Shown in pieces: positions 12,593-23,251 of a DNA stretch of 64,000 nucleotides. A program made the position numbers and the translations under genes. The notes below the pieces were generated by a model that ran no database searches, was not told where the DNA came from, and worked only from the letters and a program-made list of their open reading frames with translations. This stretch comes from Phaeotremella fagi (Eukaryota > Basidiomycota > Tremellomycetes > Tremellales > Phaeotremellaceae), in NCBI GenBank assembly GCA_001599715.1, contig BCHU01000019.1:19170-83169 (forward strand), given 5' to 3'. Each line of letters opens with the position of its first letter. Position 1 is the stretch's first letter.

Positions 12593-12880
12593 GTCTGACT
12601 TTGACGAGTGAAGTTTTTGTAGATTTTACAATGAATGGATTGATTGAAGTTTTGGTCCACTCTCATTGAATTTACCACTGTATAAGGAGTGATCCAACAA
12701 GAGTGACGATACAGTCTACTCATCCATTGATTCCACTTCGCGACGACTTGTTGAAATAACTTCACATTCATCGAGGAGAAGATAACGTCAACGTCAACAA
12801 GTATAAATATAGATGGATATCAAAAAGGGGAAAAACTGCAACCTAAACTTGAATTAAAGGCAAATCCAGACCAACCCCCG

Positions 12881-14575
12881 CTAGAAGAACAAATAAGTCA
12901 AAACGAAAACCCCCAAAACCAAACCAGCAACAACCTCCAAAGGAACACCAGTAGATTGATGAACAGCCACCGCCCCTTCTTTAACTTTCTCAGCGACTTC
13001 CCCAGCAGCTCCAGCTGCAGCGCCAGCAGCTGCACCACCCCGACGACGTAACCCAGTAACACTAGGTCCAGCCGACTCAACCAATTGATTTTTAAGCGAT
13101 TCAATCTCTTTGATAGCGGCGTTATATTTCTCTTCGATGGTTTCTGCAATCGGTATCGATTTTTCTAGGGCGACGTTGGTTGGTGAGGGTCCTGCTGAAG
13201 CTAGGTCCGTCGCTGTGAGTGAAGGGATTTCTTTGGTGGTTCCGGCGCCACCGGCGGCGGCGACGGCTGGGGTGTCGGTGACTGTTGGTGCTGTTGTTGG
13301 TTTAGCTGTTTCGGGGATAGGGACTACCGTGGCTGTTGACGAAGTTGAAGGGATCTCTTTATGGCCGTTAGCGTGAGTTGGTGAACTTTCAGCTGCGGTG
13401 TAGATTTGCTATAAAACCGGGTAGTCAGTTATAGTCTCAAGAAGAACACCACAAGCACGACATGATTATCAACAAAACGACGTAATAACGGATATCGAGA
13501 CCCTACCCCTTTCCCAACAGGACCATCAATCAAAATACCCTTGGGGGGTGTATAAACCTCTTTAGGCATTTCATAATAGCTATAACCTTGATTACGAAAT
13601 TTGGACAGATCGATTTCTTTTTCTGGAAATGTCGTCCATTTGGTCATACCGGGTTGATTCGGCTGTCATGACGACAAAAATGTATCATAAATATAATTGA
13701 TCGTTTTCGACTCCCACAACCAGGTTGATATGCACATGACCAGAAGTTGTTTACGAACAAGACTCACCGATTCATCAGCGCCGTTACCGTTTCCGTTTTG
13801 TGGAGTTTTGACACCTCCAACAGCCTCTTCTTCCTCTGGGATCCCGTTGGTATCAGTCGTACCGTCTTCAGCAGGGAGATAGACGCATTTCAATTTTTGT
13901 TCGTGAATAGCTGATTTGTCCGCGGCGTCCCACTAAAGAGGGTGGTTGTTAGCGACACCTCAACACCGATCCCAAATTGACTCACCATTTCACCCAAACT
14001 TCTCATCTCTTTGTCTGGGGTGATGAAAGCTGATTGAACCAAGAACTTGTCTTTGCATTTAGCATGTGGAGGTGGGTCCTGGGCGAGAGGTTGGAGAAGG
14101 ACTGGAATTGTGGGTTAGCTTGGTTCGTGGGACTGAGGGGGTGAAGTGGATGACAACTACAGAGAGCCATAGTCCATAGTTATCCTCGGTCTTTGTCATC
14201 GTCCATGACTTTGACAACAAAACTCTGTATCGCAACCCCAAAAACAACCAACACTCACCAGAAACCTCAACAGTCTCACCGACCTCAACACGACCAGCAT
14301 TAGGTCTAACGCAATATTGTTTAGGTGCAGTGGTCTTGACCTTGAAAGCGATAGGATGGGGATGGGGGTTATGAATATGAAGTGTTTTTTTGACTAGTGT
14401 TGTGAGTGGGCCTAAAAGGTAGGTTCTGTCAGTGACCGGATCGGGACAATGGTGGGTGGGTGGAGGTCGTATGTAAACAGATGTTTACGGTGTTGTGATC
14501 ATTGATAGGGTTGTGTACGATTGATGACTTACGATTGAATCCCAATTGTTGGGATGGCATTAATTCGACTGACAT
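12881..14575 (-). CDS. SCS2: VAP/Scs2-type ER membrane protein (MSP domain)
   Basis: Six exons, read downward: 14575-14533, 14411-14259, 14101-13986, 13932-13768, 13662-13462, 13408-12881; about 401 residues. VAP proteins sit in the ER membrane and bind FFAT motifs to tether the ER to other membranes. The N-terminal MSP beta-sandwich is clear (LTTLVKKTLHIHNPH, then APKQYCVRPNAGRVEVGE). An Ala/Thr/Pro-rich linker, a short coiled coil (about IEEKYNAAIKEIESLKNQ) and a C-terminal tail anchor follow. The donor of the fifth intron is weak: GTCGTG at 13461 or GTGCTT at 13458; both keep the frame. The 3' end is convergent with PRE4, 288 bp away. Confidence 0.9.
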
Positions 14576-14963
14576 CCTTTAAGTTGAGTGATAGATAGAG
14601 ATTTGATAAATTGGAATGCTGGCAGCAAATAGTTTCGTAGATATAGACCGTTGAGTAGATGGATGAACTTCAATAGATTGATCTCTTGAAAATAACGAAG
14701 TAAGAGGACGTGAAAGTGGATTCAAGATCTAAGTTGTTGTTGCGGGTGAATCCGTTCCTTTCAAGGTAACTAGACTAGATAGGTAGTTTTTGGTCCAGTG
14801 TTTTTTGGGTAGATGCAGTGGATGGACTAAAGATCGATGATGGATAGTCTTTCTCTCACTGATGATAGTAATGAGATGAAGTAAAGATCAATTGGAATGG
14901 GACAGATGAAAGATAAAAGAGAAGATTAAAGTCGAGGTGTATGGTGATTAAAATAGATAGGGA

Positions 14964-15824
14964 ATGACGACACGAGGCAATAACCGCCACATTCCAAAAC
15001 ACCGACTCTCCCACCAATCACTATACAATTATAACGCCGAACCCAACGTTAAATCAACAACACCACCTCCCAACACCACCCCCCCAACCACCACCATGAC
15101 AACATCCCTAACCGACTCCCGCTACACCTCAATCCATTTCACCCCAGGTCAACTAATCTCCATAGACTACGACGAACCCCCAGAAACAGGATGGGGCGTC
15201 ATGCCAGGCTACGATGAATCCCTAACCATCCCGCCAACCCTCGAACCACCACATCTAGACGCCGACGAAACCCTGCCATCTCAATTACACCCTTCGTATC
15301 CTTTTGGTCGACCTCCGACGATAAGTTCTGGGAAAGGGAATAATAAAGGTTTAGGGGTGGGTGTAGGGAATTTATTGGGAACTGTTGGGAATGGGAATGG
15401 GAATGGGATTCCAGGAGGAGGGGGCGGATGGATGGGTGGGAATGGAAGATGGGGAAGAGGGGAGAGATGGGATGAATTAGGTATTTGGGGTGAGGTTATA
15501 GAAGTAGAGGTTAAGAAGGAGGTACCACCTGGAATGGCTGTATGTCTTTTCCACTCTTACAATTCAGGTCTATCAAATGATACGTTGTAGGGAGCGAAAA
15601 GACCACCCTCTCCACCTTCACCATCACTAAATTCCCCACCAACCTATCGTTCGGAACACTTGACGAATCATCTCAACAGACAACGCGAGAGTACACCACC
15701 AGAACGTGGGGATCCTTTCGATGCGCCGGTACCTAATGAGACTTATCGTGCGGATGAGGAGGAGGGTGAAGGAGACGGTGATGGTGTTGAAGAGGGCGTG
15801 GAGGGTGATGAGGAAGGGGAGTAG
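14964..15824 (+). CDS. Orphan Gly/Pro-rich protein with acidic tail
   Basis: Two exons (14964-15539, 15591-15824) give 269 residues with a GTATGT donor. A later ATG at 15096 is an alternative start. I do not recognise it. Visible parts: a Pro/Thr-rich start, a possible folded block from about TSIHFTPGQLISIDYDEPPE to PGYDESLTIPP, a Gly/Asn-rich stretch (residues ~125-160), a short block WDELGIWGEVIEVEVKKEVPPG, a Pro/Ser linker, and an Asp/Glu/Gly tail. No signal peptide or membrane segment. The clean splice and continuous frame support a real gene. It is divergent from the VAP gene and convergent with NTA1. Confidence 0.72.
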
Positions 15825-16259
15825 GGGTGCGAACAGGGTTGTTTCAAATCCGATTTCATGTTTTCTTACTTTCCCATCAACCCAACAAAATTTAAGTCGA
15901 CACGACGAACACACCAACACGAACCTAAATGACACAATAACGAAACACTCAACACTCAACCAAAATATCAGAAACCTCAATAGTAGATAGTACCAATCAC
16001 ATCCATACCCCAAACCAAAACTGTATCCATAGATAAACACGTTCCCGTTCCCGTTGACACAAATGATGATCCCCAACCAATGTCATTCTTATTCCGAACC
16101 TTTTTGTCGGGGTGAATGAGGAATAACCAAAGGGCGCCTTAAATGCAGGCAGATCTGATCGTGTCGTTGTCTTTGTCGTTTGTATACATCATATGCATTG
16201 TTACGATACTACGAACTCATCCCTCATTCACGACGCACTGTACTCGTGCTACGCACTCG

Positions 16260-17703
16260 CTACGTGACCGTGGCTAACATAACCCTCTCCTCCGAGATAT
16301 TACAGCATTCAACCAATTCTATTCTTGATGGTGAAGACGAGATGGTCATTATACAAGAGGTACCGATGAATTTGGTGCCTACATTATATATTGATCAGTA
16401 CGTTGTTCGGACGGGTTCACAATCAATACGGAGATCAAGTTTTGGGGGAAAGGTTTACTCACCCTCCTCAACTCCAACCCTATTACAACCAACAAAAACG
16501 ACCTCCCTCCCCAAACTCTCAAACTCCTCATCAATCCCAGGCGGCGGCGACGGACTAGAATACCCAGGTGTGGGATCATGTAAAGGACTCAACCTCGCTG
16601 CCCAATAATTAAGCGTGTTTTCGGAAGGTGATTCTTGGTCTTGTTCTTGGTATTCTGGGTCGGTTCCGGTTTCGGTGTCCGGTGGTGGGGGTGGATCTAA
16701 CCAGTTCATCCTGTTCTCATTTAGTTTCTTGAGGGGAAGGGGGAGAGGGGGGGACTTACGGAACGACTAGAGTATCGACTTTGTTGGTTCGACAGTAGTT
16801 CGCTAGTTCGTATGCGTCGAATGGGGCTAATTCATTCGTTAATATATCGAAGTGAGGTAGAATGGATTGATGTACCTATGAAATCTTTTGGATTCATATC
16901 TGACGATCAGCTCTATTCCAAAAGTCATTATACTTACCCATACATATCCCAATCGATAATCTACCAATCGGTTCAGGTAGATCGAAATATTTGAATCCAG
17001 ATCCTAACAAGAGTTCAGCACCCATCCCCAACCTAAAACACCCACCCTCCCTAGCCCAGTTCTTATCAGTCTCGAATCTAAAACATTTTCTGTAATTCCC
17101 AACCAACTCCCCAGTTGGATCAGCTATCAAAGCCGAATTCCATCCGACACCCATAGCCTCCTTGACTATCTGACCATCCGTTTTATTTTCTTCCTGATCA
17201 TCGAGATTCAATTGGTTGCTACTGGTCGAAACTGAAGCTGACGTTGACGTCGATTCGTTGGTGTTTGGATTTGACGCCGATTCAGGATATCCAGCTATAA
17301 CATGACAACCTATTCTCTTTGACAATTTCCTGATCAGATTAGATGTAGGACCTGTATTTGGATTTTCTAGATAAGGAAGGATAGAGGTTGGAGTGGTGAA
17401 GATGTAGCCTGAAAGTGCCATTTCGGGTAGGACCAGAAGATCTATTGATCCCGGTTGGATACTAACGTATCAAAAGCGTAAGCTGATACTGTAGAGTGAT
17501 ATTTAGGCAAAAACTAACTTTTTAGTCATTTTCTCAACTTTAGCGATGTTCTCTTCAACACGTCCAAGCTAAATCATATCAGTTACAGTGCTTAGAAAGC
17601 TGGTACCCACCTTCACATCATATTGTACACATCCTATACGAAGCGGTACTCTTCGATACAGGGGTGCAGGAGATGATCGAGATGGAGGGACGGGGGTACT
17701 CAT
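16260..17703 (-). CDS. NTA1: Protein N-terminal amidase Nta1 (nitrilase superfamily)
   Basis: Seven exons, read downward: 17703-17611, 17568-17519, 17461-16938, 16899-16876, 16826-16760, 16710-16463, 16378-16260; 374 residues. Nta1 deamidates N-terminal Asn and Gln to Asp and Glu, the first step of the Arg/N-degron pathway. The Glu-Lys-Cys triad is visible: E61 in LLVLPEMALSGY, K173 in GNYRKCFRFETDKNW, and C221 in SIGICMDMNP. The blocks KDFIAPFDAYELANYC and VVPMNWL also fit. The 24-nt fourth exon encodes the residues directly after the catalytic cysteine. An insert rich in Pro, Glu and Ser (after MNWL) and a Ser/Thr-rich loop (residues ~110-135) lengthen it relative to yeast. Confidence 0.92.
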
Positions 17704-18155
17704 CAGACAACTTAGTCTTCGGAGGGAAGTGATTAGTTTCTGTATTTTGGGGTGTTTCTGTCTCTGATTACTGTGTCTCTTTGTTCTTCTATTTCTTATG
17801 AAATCTATGTCAAGATTGGATAGGATCTTTAGGTTTATTTCTGTTAACTCAGAGATCTTGGTAGTCACCGGATCATGATTAGCCGAGTGGCGAATGGATG
17901 TGGCATCTACGAGGAATCAAAACGACTTGTTTTGTCCTTGGAGAATCGTTGTGACAGATATGCACTGGTAAATCTTCAACTTCACACATACGAAGGCTTG
18001 CTGCAGATCTGATAGCAAACTACTAACTCTCGACACAAATCATAGAATTTTTCCTTGCACTATACACTACTTAATTCGTTTCCCTTTCCCCAGCTTCTCA
18101 AACCACACCTCCCTTCATACAAGTTTATTTCGGACTTCGAAATTAGCTCCCTTCA
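17704..18155. other. Intergenic, promoter of NTA1
   Basis: The NTA1 promoter and the 3' flank of the next gene. No gene or repeat seen. Confidence 0.5.
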
Positions 18156-18921
18156 TCACTCAGACCCAGCAGAATCCTTCGCTTGCCTATAACGAAGATC
18201 AGAACCATTCTACATAGATCAAATTTAATGAACTTACATCTCCGAGATATAGCTTTGAAGCTCTTCTGAACGGATTGGGTAAGATGAATCACTAAGTAGC
18301 TCTGGAACGTCTATTTTGCCCCCAAGTTTTATAGCAAGTTTATCAAGAATACCCCTCTTCCTATGCCTTGCGTACATTAACTCGCGGCCTTGGGGTGTAT
18401 AGTAGTTGAGATTCTCCAGGAGACTGATCTTTGTGGTAATTTGATCATAAACTGTTCGTAGGTTTGAACCGAAGTGTTGAGTGGCGGAGAAAGATTCTAA
18501 ACTGTCTTCAAGGACTTGAAGGGTGTTTAGACACAATTTTCTTGTATCTTCTTTCGAATATACGTTGCGCTGAAGATCACTTAACATATCGTTTAAGACC
18601 GCCCTAAAAGATGATCAGCACCACTGCTGAATAAGGCAAGATTGAAAAAAACACACTCAGGGATATCGTCGACTGGAGGAACTCCTGCTTCGATTTGAAT
18701 ACACTTCCACAGCATATTAAAAAGATCCATTTTCGAATCGTTGGTTTCTACCGAGGTTCGAAGTTTTTCTATATCTTCCAAAGTGATCTTTTTGATTTGA
18801 AGGGTGTTGAGTCTGTCGATCACCTCATTTATCTGTGCTATACACGGCGGAGTCATAAATCGGTGACCGCACAAATGGTTTCAGAGGAAAAATACTTACG
18901 GATTGTAAGACCCGAAGACAT
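18156..18921 (-). CDS. Orphan helical protein
   Basis: Four exons, read downward (18921-18900, 18837-18657, 18603-18238, 18186-18156), give 199 residues. Without the last intron the frame would stop at 18234 with nearly the same protein; the GTAAGT at 18237 and ATAG at 18187 make the four-exon form more likely. The sequence is hydrophilic and probably mostly helical (IDRLNTLQIKKITLEDIEKL, DQITTKISLLENLNYY), with no signal peptide or membrane segment. I do not recognise a family. Confidence 0.68.
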
Positions 18922-19515
18922 CTTATTCTGTATATTATGAAGTCTAAAAAAGTTTGATTACGGTATTTACTGTATTGTAAATCAGTAGGTGGCAAAATCA
19001 ATTTAGAAATTGAAGAAGAAGAAGAAGAAAGCAATTAGAGTGAAAGTCGAGTCAAGGGGTATTAGCCACATTGGGCTTCGATCAGATCCTCAATAAAAGT
19101 GACACATTTCTCTGCTCTCCTTTCATGAGGTAAGTGAAAGAAACACATTATCTGTGGAGCGTAATAAAGGTGTGGGTGTCATCAGAAAACAACCAATATG
19201 GACTGATGAAAAAAATCATTTCCAGAATTTACAAAGGATAGTATCGATGCTGTAACAGTATCAAATCGGAACACTCTTTTTATCAATTTCCTCGTTTCGG
19301 TGAAAACATCATGTCTCCAACCATCACAAAGGGTATGACGGTTTGTGTTGAGTCAGCTCTTTCCAAACAAAAGAGTTTGTTTTCAGTCAACGGAAGTAGA
19401 TCTGTAAAAAACATTCATATAGAGTACAGACCCTTTTTTCGTCGTATTGTTCTTCCCCATTGCATTCTTTTCCCCTTCGATCAATATCAAGAAACTTTAC
19501 AACCCACTGTAGACG
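18922..19515. other. Divergent intergenic region
   Basis: Promoters of the orphan helical protein (minus) and the first delta-family gene (plus). An open stretch from 19311 has an ATG but no homology or good splice structure; I treat it as leader. No repeats seen. Confidence 0.4.
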
Positions 19516-20037
19516 ATGTCAGAGATCAGACTTTCGACAAAAACAAATGAGATGTGAGTAAAATTCGAGTGAAAAGTGTAGTTCACAATAACTGATCAAA
19601 CGTCATTCAAATGATACTGTAGCAACGGCTCAACAAAGACATGGTTCATCTTCTCAGATCATGCAATCTCCCTATCATCCCATTCCGATCTTTTGCAACC
19701 AAATCATCGAACAATTAAACTAAGCACTTACAAGGTGCTACCCAAAGACAAGGTCTTCAAGGCAGGAGAACTGCACGAGAACACATCGATGAAGACAGGT
19801 AGTTATTTCAGTAACTTGATTGAGAATGCCACCAAGGAAAGTAGTTGGGCTGGGGATTATGACCAGAGATTTGTCGACAAGTTATGGGAGTTTAATAGTG
19901 CTATCAACAACAGTCATCTAGAAGAGCTTAAAAAACATAATCCTAGTCATCAATATGTTGATTTCTCCGGTACAGATAAAAAAGGTGGACCCTCGTTTAA
20001 AGCTCTTAGATTTCATAAAGACAAAGAAAGAGGTTGA
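19516..20037 (+). CDS. Orphan delta-family protein, copy 1
   Basis: Two exons (19516-19553, 19623-20037) give 150 residues, joined at GTGAGT and GTAG. It resembles the next gene: a Lys/Leu-rich block (KVLPKDKVFKAGELHE), then SNLIENATK, a spaced Asp/Phe/Leu segment, SAINNSHLEELKKH, and a basic tail. No known domain, signal or membrane segment is visible. It is the upstream member of a tandem pair in the same orientation. Confidence 0.65.
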
Positions 20038-20630
20038 ATGAAGAGGTTCGAGGGGTTTTGTTCGATTTTGATTTTCGTTGATAGGATTAGTCTATACTGT
20101 GGTGTAAAGATTATATATTTACTGTCTTTCCCTTCAACTTACTTCCCTTTCTCGTACTGTAAACTCCTATAAATGACGGTGAACAAAGGGTACAATAAAC
20201 AAATAAACAAGACTCGAGTTTAGCTCAAGTGTGTTTGTGGAGTAAGTTACAGTGATCATTCAAATATCGTACTCGAGCGTTCTCTTTCTTTTCAGTTACA
20301 ACCACTTGTACTTGACTGTCATAGTTTTCCTTTTTTATTTGGCATTGGAGGGACGTAGTGTAGTGTCATGTGAGTGGTGAATACTGTATACTCGTACTTT
20401 AAAGGTGATAATAGGAAGTGAACGGGGGTTGAAAAAACAACTTCTCTCGATATCTTCCACCAATCATCCTTTGTTTTGGCCTTCATCCGGAGTCTCAGTT
20501 ACTGTACTTAGCCTTCTGATAAGATGTAAACTGGGTTGCAATATACTTTCATTTACCCACTATATATGAATCTTCTGATATCTAACTCTGGACCTTAGAA
20601 CTACCGCTTCCGATCAAAGAAAGTCATAAA
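20038..20630. other. Intergenic between the delta-family pair
   Basis: AT-rich promoter of copy 2; includes TACTGTA-type words (20390, 20503). No gene seen. Confidence 0.4.
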
Positions 20631-21311
20631 ATGAGTTCAAGTACCTCTACGTCGAACGAACCACGTCTCCAAACGACTTTTGATTGCCTGTAAGTCAAGT
20701 GAAACACCGTGCAAAATAAAGGACATCCGTAACTAACGTCATAAACTTTTAGTCGAGAAGAGATTAACACGACCTTCTCGTCGAACGACAAAGCGATTCT
20801 GTTGAAAACCAAAAGAAAACTCGCAGGATTGCAAGAAACCAGCCTCTTCCTCTTGAAACCATACGATGAACGTGTGTTGCTAGAAAACGACCGTGAATTG
20901 ATGAAACCAATCGGAAGTTTCACTGAGGTAGGCCTACTCAGACACAAGAGGAATTGGAGTAACCTCATTCGAAACGCTGCTAAACACCAATGGGAAGGGA
21001 CAGATGGAGATGATGGATTCGGTCAGACGTTGTTGGATCACGAGAAATCGATCAATCAAAGTCATCTCACTTGGTTTTGTGATAGAGTTCTTCATGATCG
21101 TCATTTCGGTGAAAAGGGGATAGACGCTTTTGATGAAAAAGATTTTGAGAGGTTGGAATTTGTGAAATCTGGAGAGTCGCTGAGTAGAGTTGGGAGCTTT
21201 GGAAATTTGGTCAGGAGGTTCACTAGTGGATCTAATTCTAGTTCTCAATCCAGTAAACAAAGTAAGGGGAAGGGGAAGAAGAAGGCTAGTAGTGATTGTA
21301 CTTCAACTTGA
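20631..21311 (+). CDS. Orphan delta-family protein, copy 2
   Basis: Two exons (20631-20689, 20753-21311) give 205 residues, with the intron in the same position and phase as in copy 1. Shared blocks are FLLKPYDERVLLEN, WSNLIRNAAK, and KSINQSHLTWF. It has a longer C-terminus that is Ser-rich and ends in a Lys-rich patch (SKGKGKKK), possibly nuclear. The function is unknown. The pair arose by tandem duplication and has diverged strongly. Confidence 0.68.
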
Positions 21312-21431
21312 GTTGTTAGAATCACTTTACCGTACGTGTGTTTTGAGGTTAGGATTTTCGTGTGATGAATTGGATAATTTGGTTCGAGTTCGGAAATCTG
21401 TACTTTGATCATACTGACCGTCCCCTATTGA

Positions 21432-22160
21432 GCATTCAATCATCGTTTTTTGACACGATCCAACGACCCGTCGTCATGGAGAAACGGTATCCCCTTATCC
21501 CATCCCCGTGCCCGTCCATCCAGAGTCTCCTCGTTCGATTCATCCTGATTGCCATCGTCGTCGTTGTGCTGTGAAGACCAATCCTATCCTATAGGACTGA
21601 TTCCATGATTTATTAAAAGTTCTGAGCGTAAAATTCTTTTTTTTGACTTGTAAGTACTTTGGATAATCGGTTGCTAGCCGAACCTCAAATCCATTGATTT
21701 TGGTAATGCTTTTTTTTTCATATAATTCGATTCCACTTTGCGATGAAGATTCTAGTTTCTAGAGTGGGATCTGTAATCAGTACTATCAATCAACGATTCC
21801 ACGTATCCCGTTCTTGGTAATTATAGATTCCAATCAGAACAGATCTGAATAGGATGAATAAAACAATCACAATCCAAATTAATCGTAGTAAACCGTTCAC
21901 TTGTCGCTGATAACACACCAACCCGTTGTTTTGGACAAATGGTATCCACGCAACCCCCCCTCCCCATCCGCATCCTCCTCCCCAATCACCCATGGTCCCC
22001 TCGTTCGATTCATCATCTTGTCCTTTATGCTATGAAGACAACATACATGGCTTATCCGAAGTAATGTAGAGATAAACTAAATTTTTCAAAGTTCTGAGCA
22101 TGAGCATAAGTTTATTTTTTGACTTGTCAATGATAGCCAATTTGTAAGTACTTTACACAT
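21432..22160. repeat. Diverged direct duplication in non-coding DNA
   Basis: A stretch at about 21432-21670 recurs at about 21925-22160 in the same order: CCTCGTTCGATTCATC, a CTATGAAGAC-type word, an AGTTCTGAGC word followed by a T-run and TTGACTTGT, and GTAAGTACTT. The two copies are about 475 bp apart with many differences. No coding frame is shared. It may be an old segmental duplication or two copies of a small mobile or RNA element. Confidence 0.6.
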
Positions 22161-22289
22161 CCCCCTTCTTGACGTTAGTAGAGGTTGAGCTGGTTCTCGA
22201 TTTGAGAGGTTGATATGCTTGCATAAATCCAATGATATTTTTGACGCCTTAACCCAAATAACCGCTTTATCCAAATTGCAATCTAAATT

Positions 22290-22755
22290 CTAACCTTGTC
22301 TCTGTAAATCAACATTAACATCATGTGTACTCGAACTCGTCGTTCAATTGAAGATTACCCACCTGTTTATGTTTAGGATCCTTAGAACAGACAATATAAA
22401 CCCGTCCCTTCCTATAGAATTTCATCAGCATTAATCCAAATCGATCCCAACCCCACACGTAAACATACCGTCTAACAACCGAACAACCATCACAGAACTT
22501 CTTAACACTACTCCTAACTTTCATTCCTCTAACCTGTATCCCCAATCCACCAATGACACCACGTTTCATTCCACCAAGTTTGAATACCCCCAAACCCAAA
22601 CCGCTACCCAGCGGTTTGGTAGCGAGTGGGCCGTCTTTACATATACTGAGAAGGGTTGGTCTGGCGCATGAAGCGCATGTTCTGTGGAGGGTTAGGGGGA
22701 GTCTGGAGGGACCTGCTATTGATGGCAGGGGGAGGTTGCGGAGGATGGAGAGCAT
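22290..22755 (-). CDS. RTC6: Mitochondrial large-subunit ribosomal protein bL36m
   Basis: Three exons, read downward (22755-22469, 22411-22363, 22301-22290), give 115 residues. bL36 is a small zinc-ribbon protein of the large ribosomal subunit. The conserved block is [19 protein letters not shown], then [21 protein letters not shown], with the Cys-x2-Cys pair and the later Cys/His. About 70 N-terminal residues form a basic mitochondrial targeting region. The last exon is only 12 nt and supplies RQG-stop; reading through its intron gives a false tail (VGNLQLNDE). The ATG context is AAAATG. Confidence 0.93.
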
Positions 22756-23251
22756 TTTGATGGTGGGTTGGAGTGAATGGAGAGAATAGACGTGGTGAGA
22801 GTTACAGCAAGTGTGACTGTCAAAACACTTCTGCCACATCGGTGTTATTCGGTGTTAAATGACCCTTTTACTGTTCGTTGACCTCCACTTTGGGTGGTGC
22901 GCCTTGAGCCTTTGGTGGTGGGTGGGTGGGTGGTGGGTGGTTCTTACTTAATAATCTGGTATAGAGGGGGTTCTCATACTTAACTTCTACTTATACTCAA
23001 ACACCATAGAGTAATACATCATTCTCACTCACACACTACCACTTCATTCTCATATAGTGTCATCCCATCCCATCCACTCCCAAAAGTGGTGGTCACCGTC
23101 CAAGTCCAAGTACAGTACATTCACCACCCAAACAAAACTCACAACCTCCACCTCCACCTTTCTTCCTTTTCTCTCTTCGTTCTCGTTTTCACCATACCCA
23201 CACGTACCAACCAATACTCACCTTACCTCACTCACTACCCCTCACTCCACC
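22756..23251. other. Divergent promoter region with pyrimidine-rich leader
   Basis: Promoters of bL36m and the C2H2 regulator. A GGTGGGTG-type run lies near 22915-22940, and 23130-23200 is a long C/T-rich stretch just before the regulator start, typical of fungal leaders. No gene seen. Confidence 0.5.

Noticed and set aside
15627..16076. Hydrophobic reverse-strand frame of 149 codons resembling a membrane protein.
   Set aside because: It lies antisense to the acidic exon of the orphan gene and its 3' flank; composition explains the frame, and no splice or start signals fit.
22321..22362. C-terminal tail [13 protein letters not shown] on bL36m.
   Set aside because: It is intron sequence after a GTGGGT donor; the conserved RQG ending is found in the next exon.
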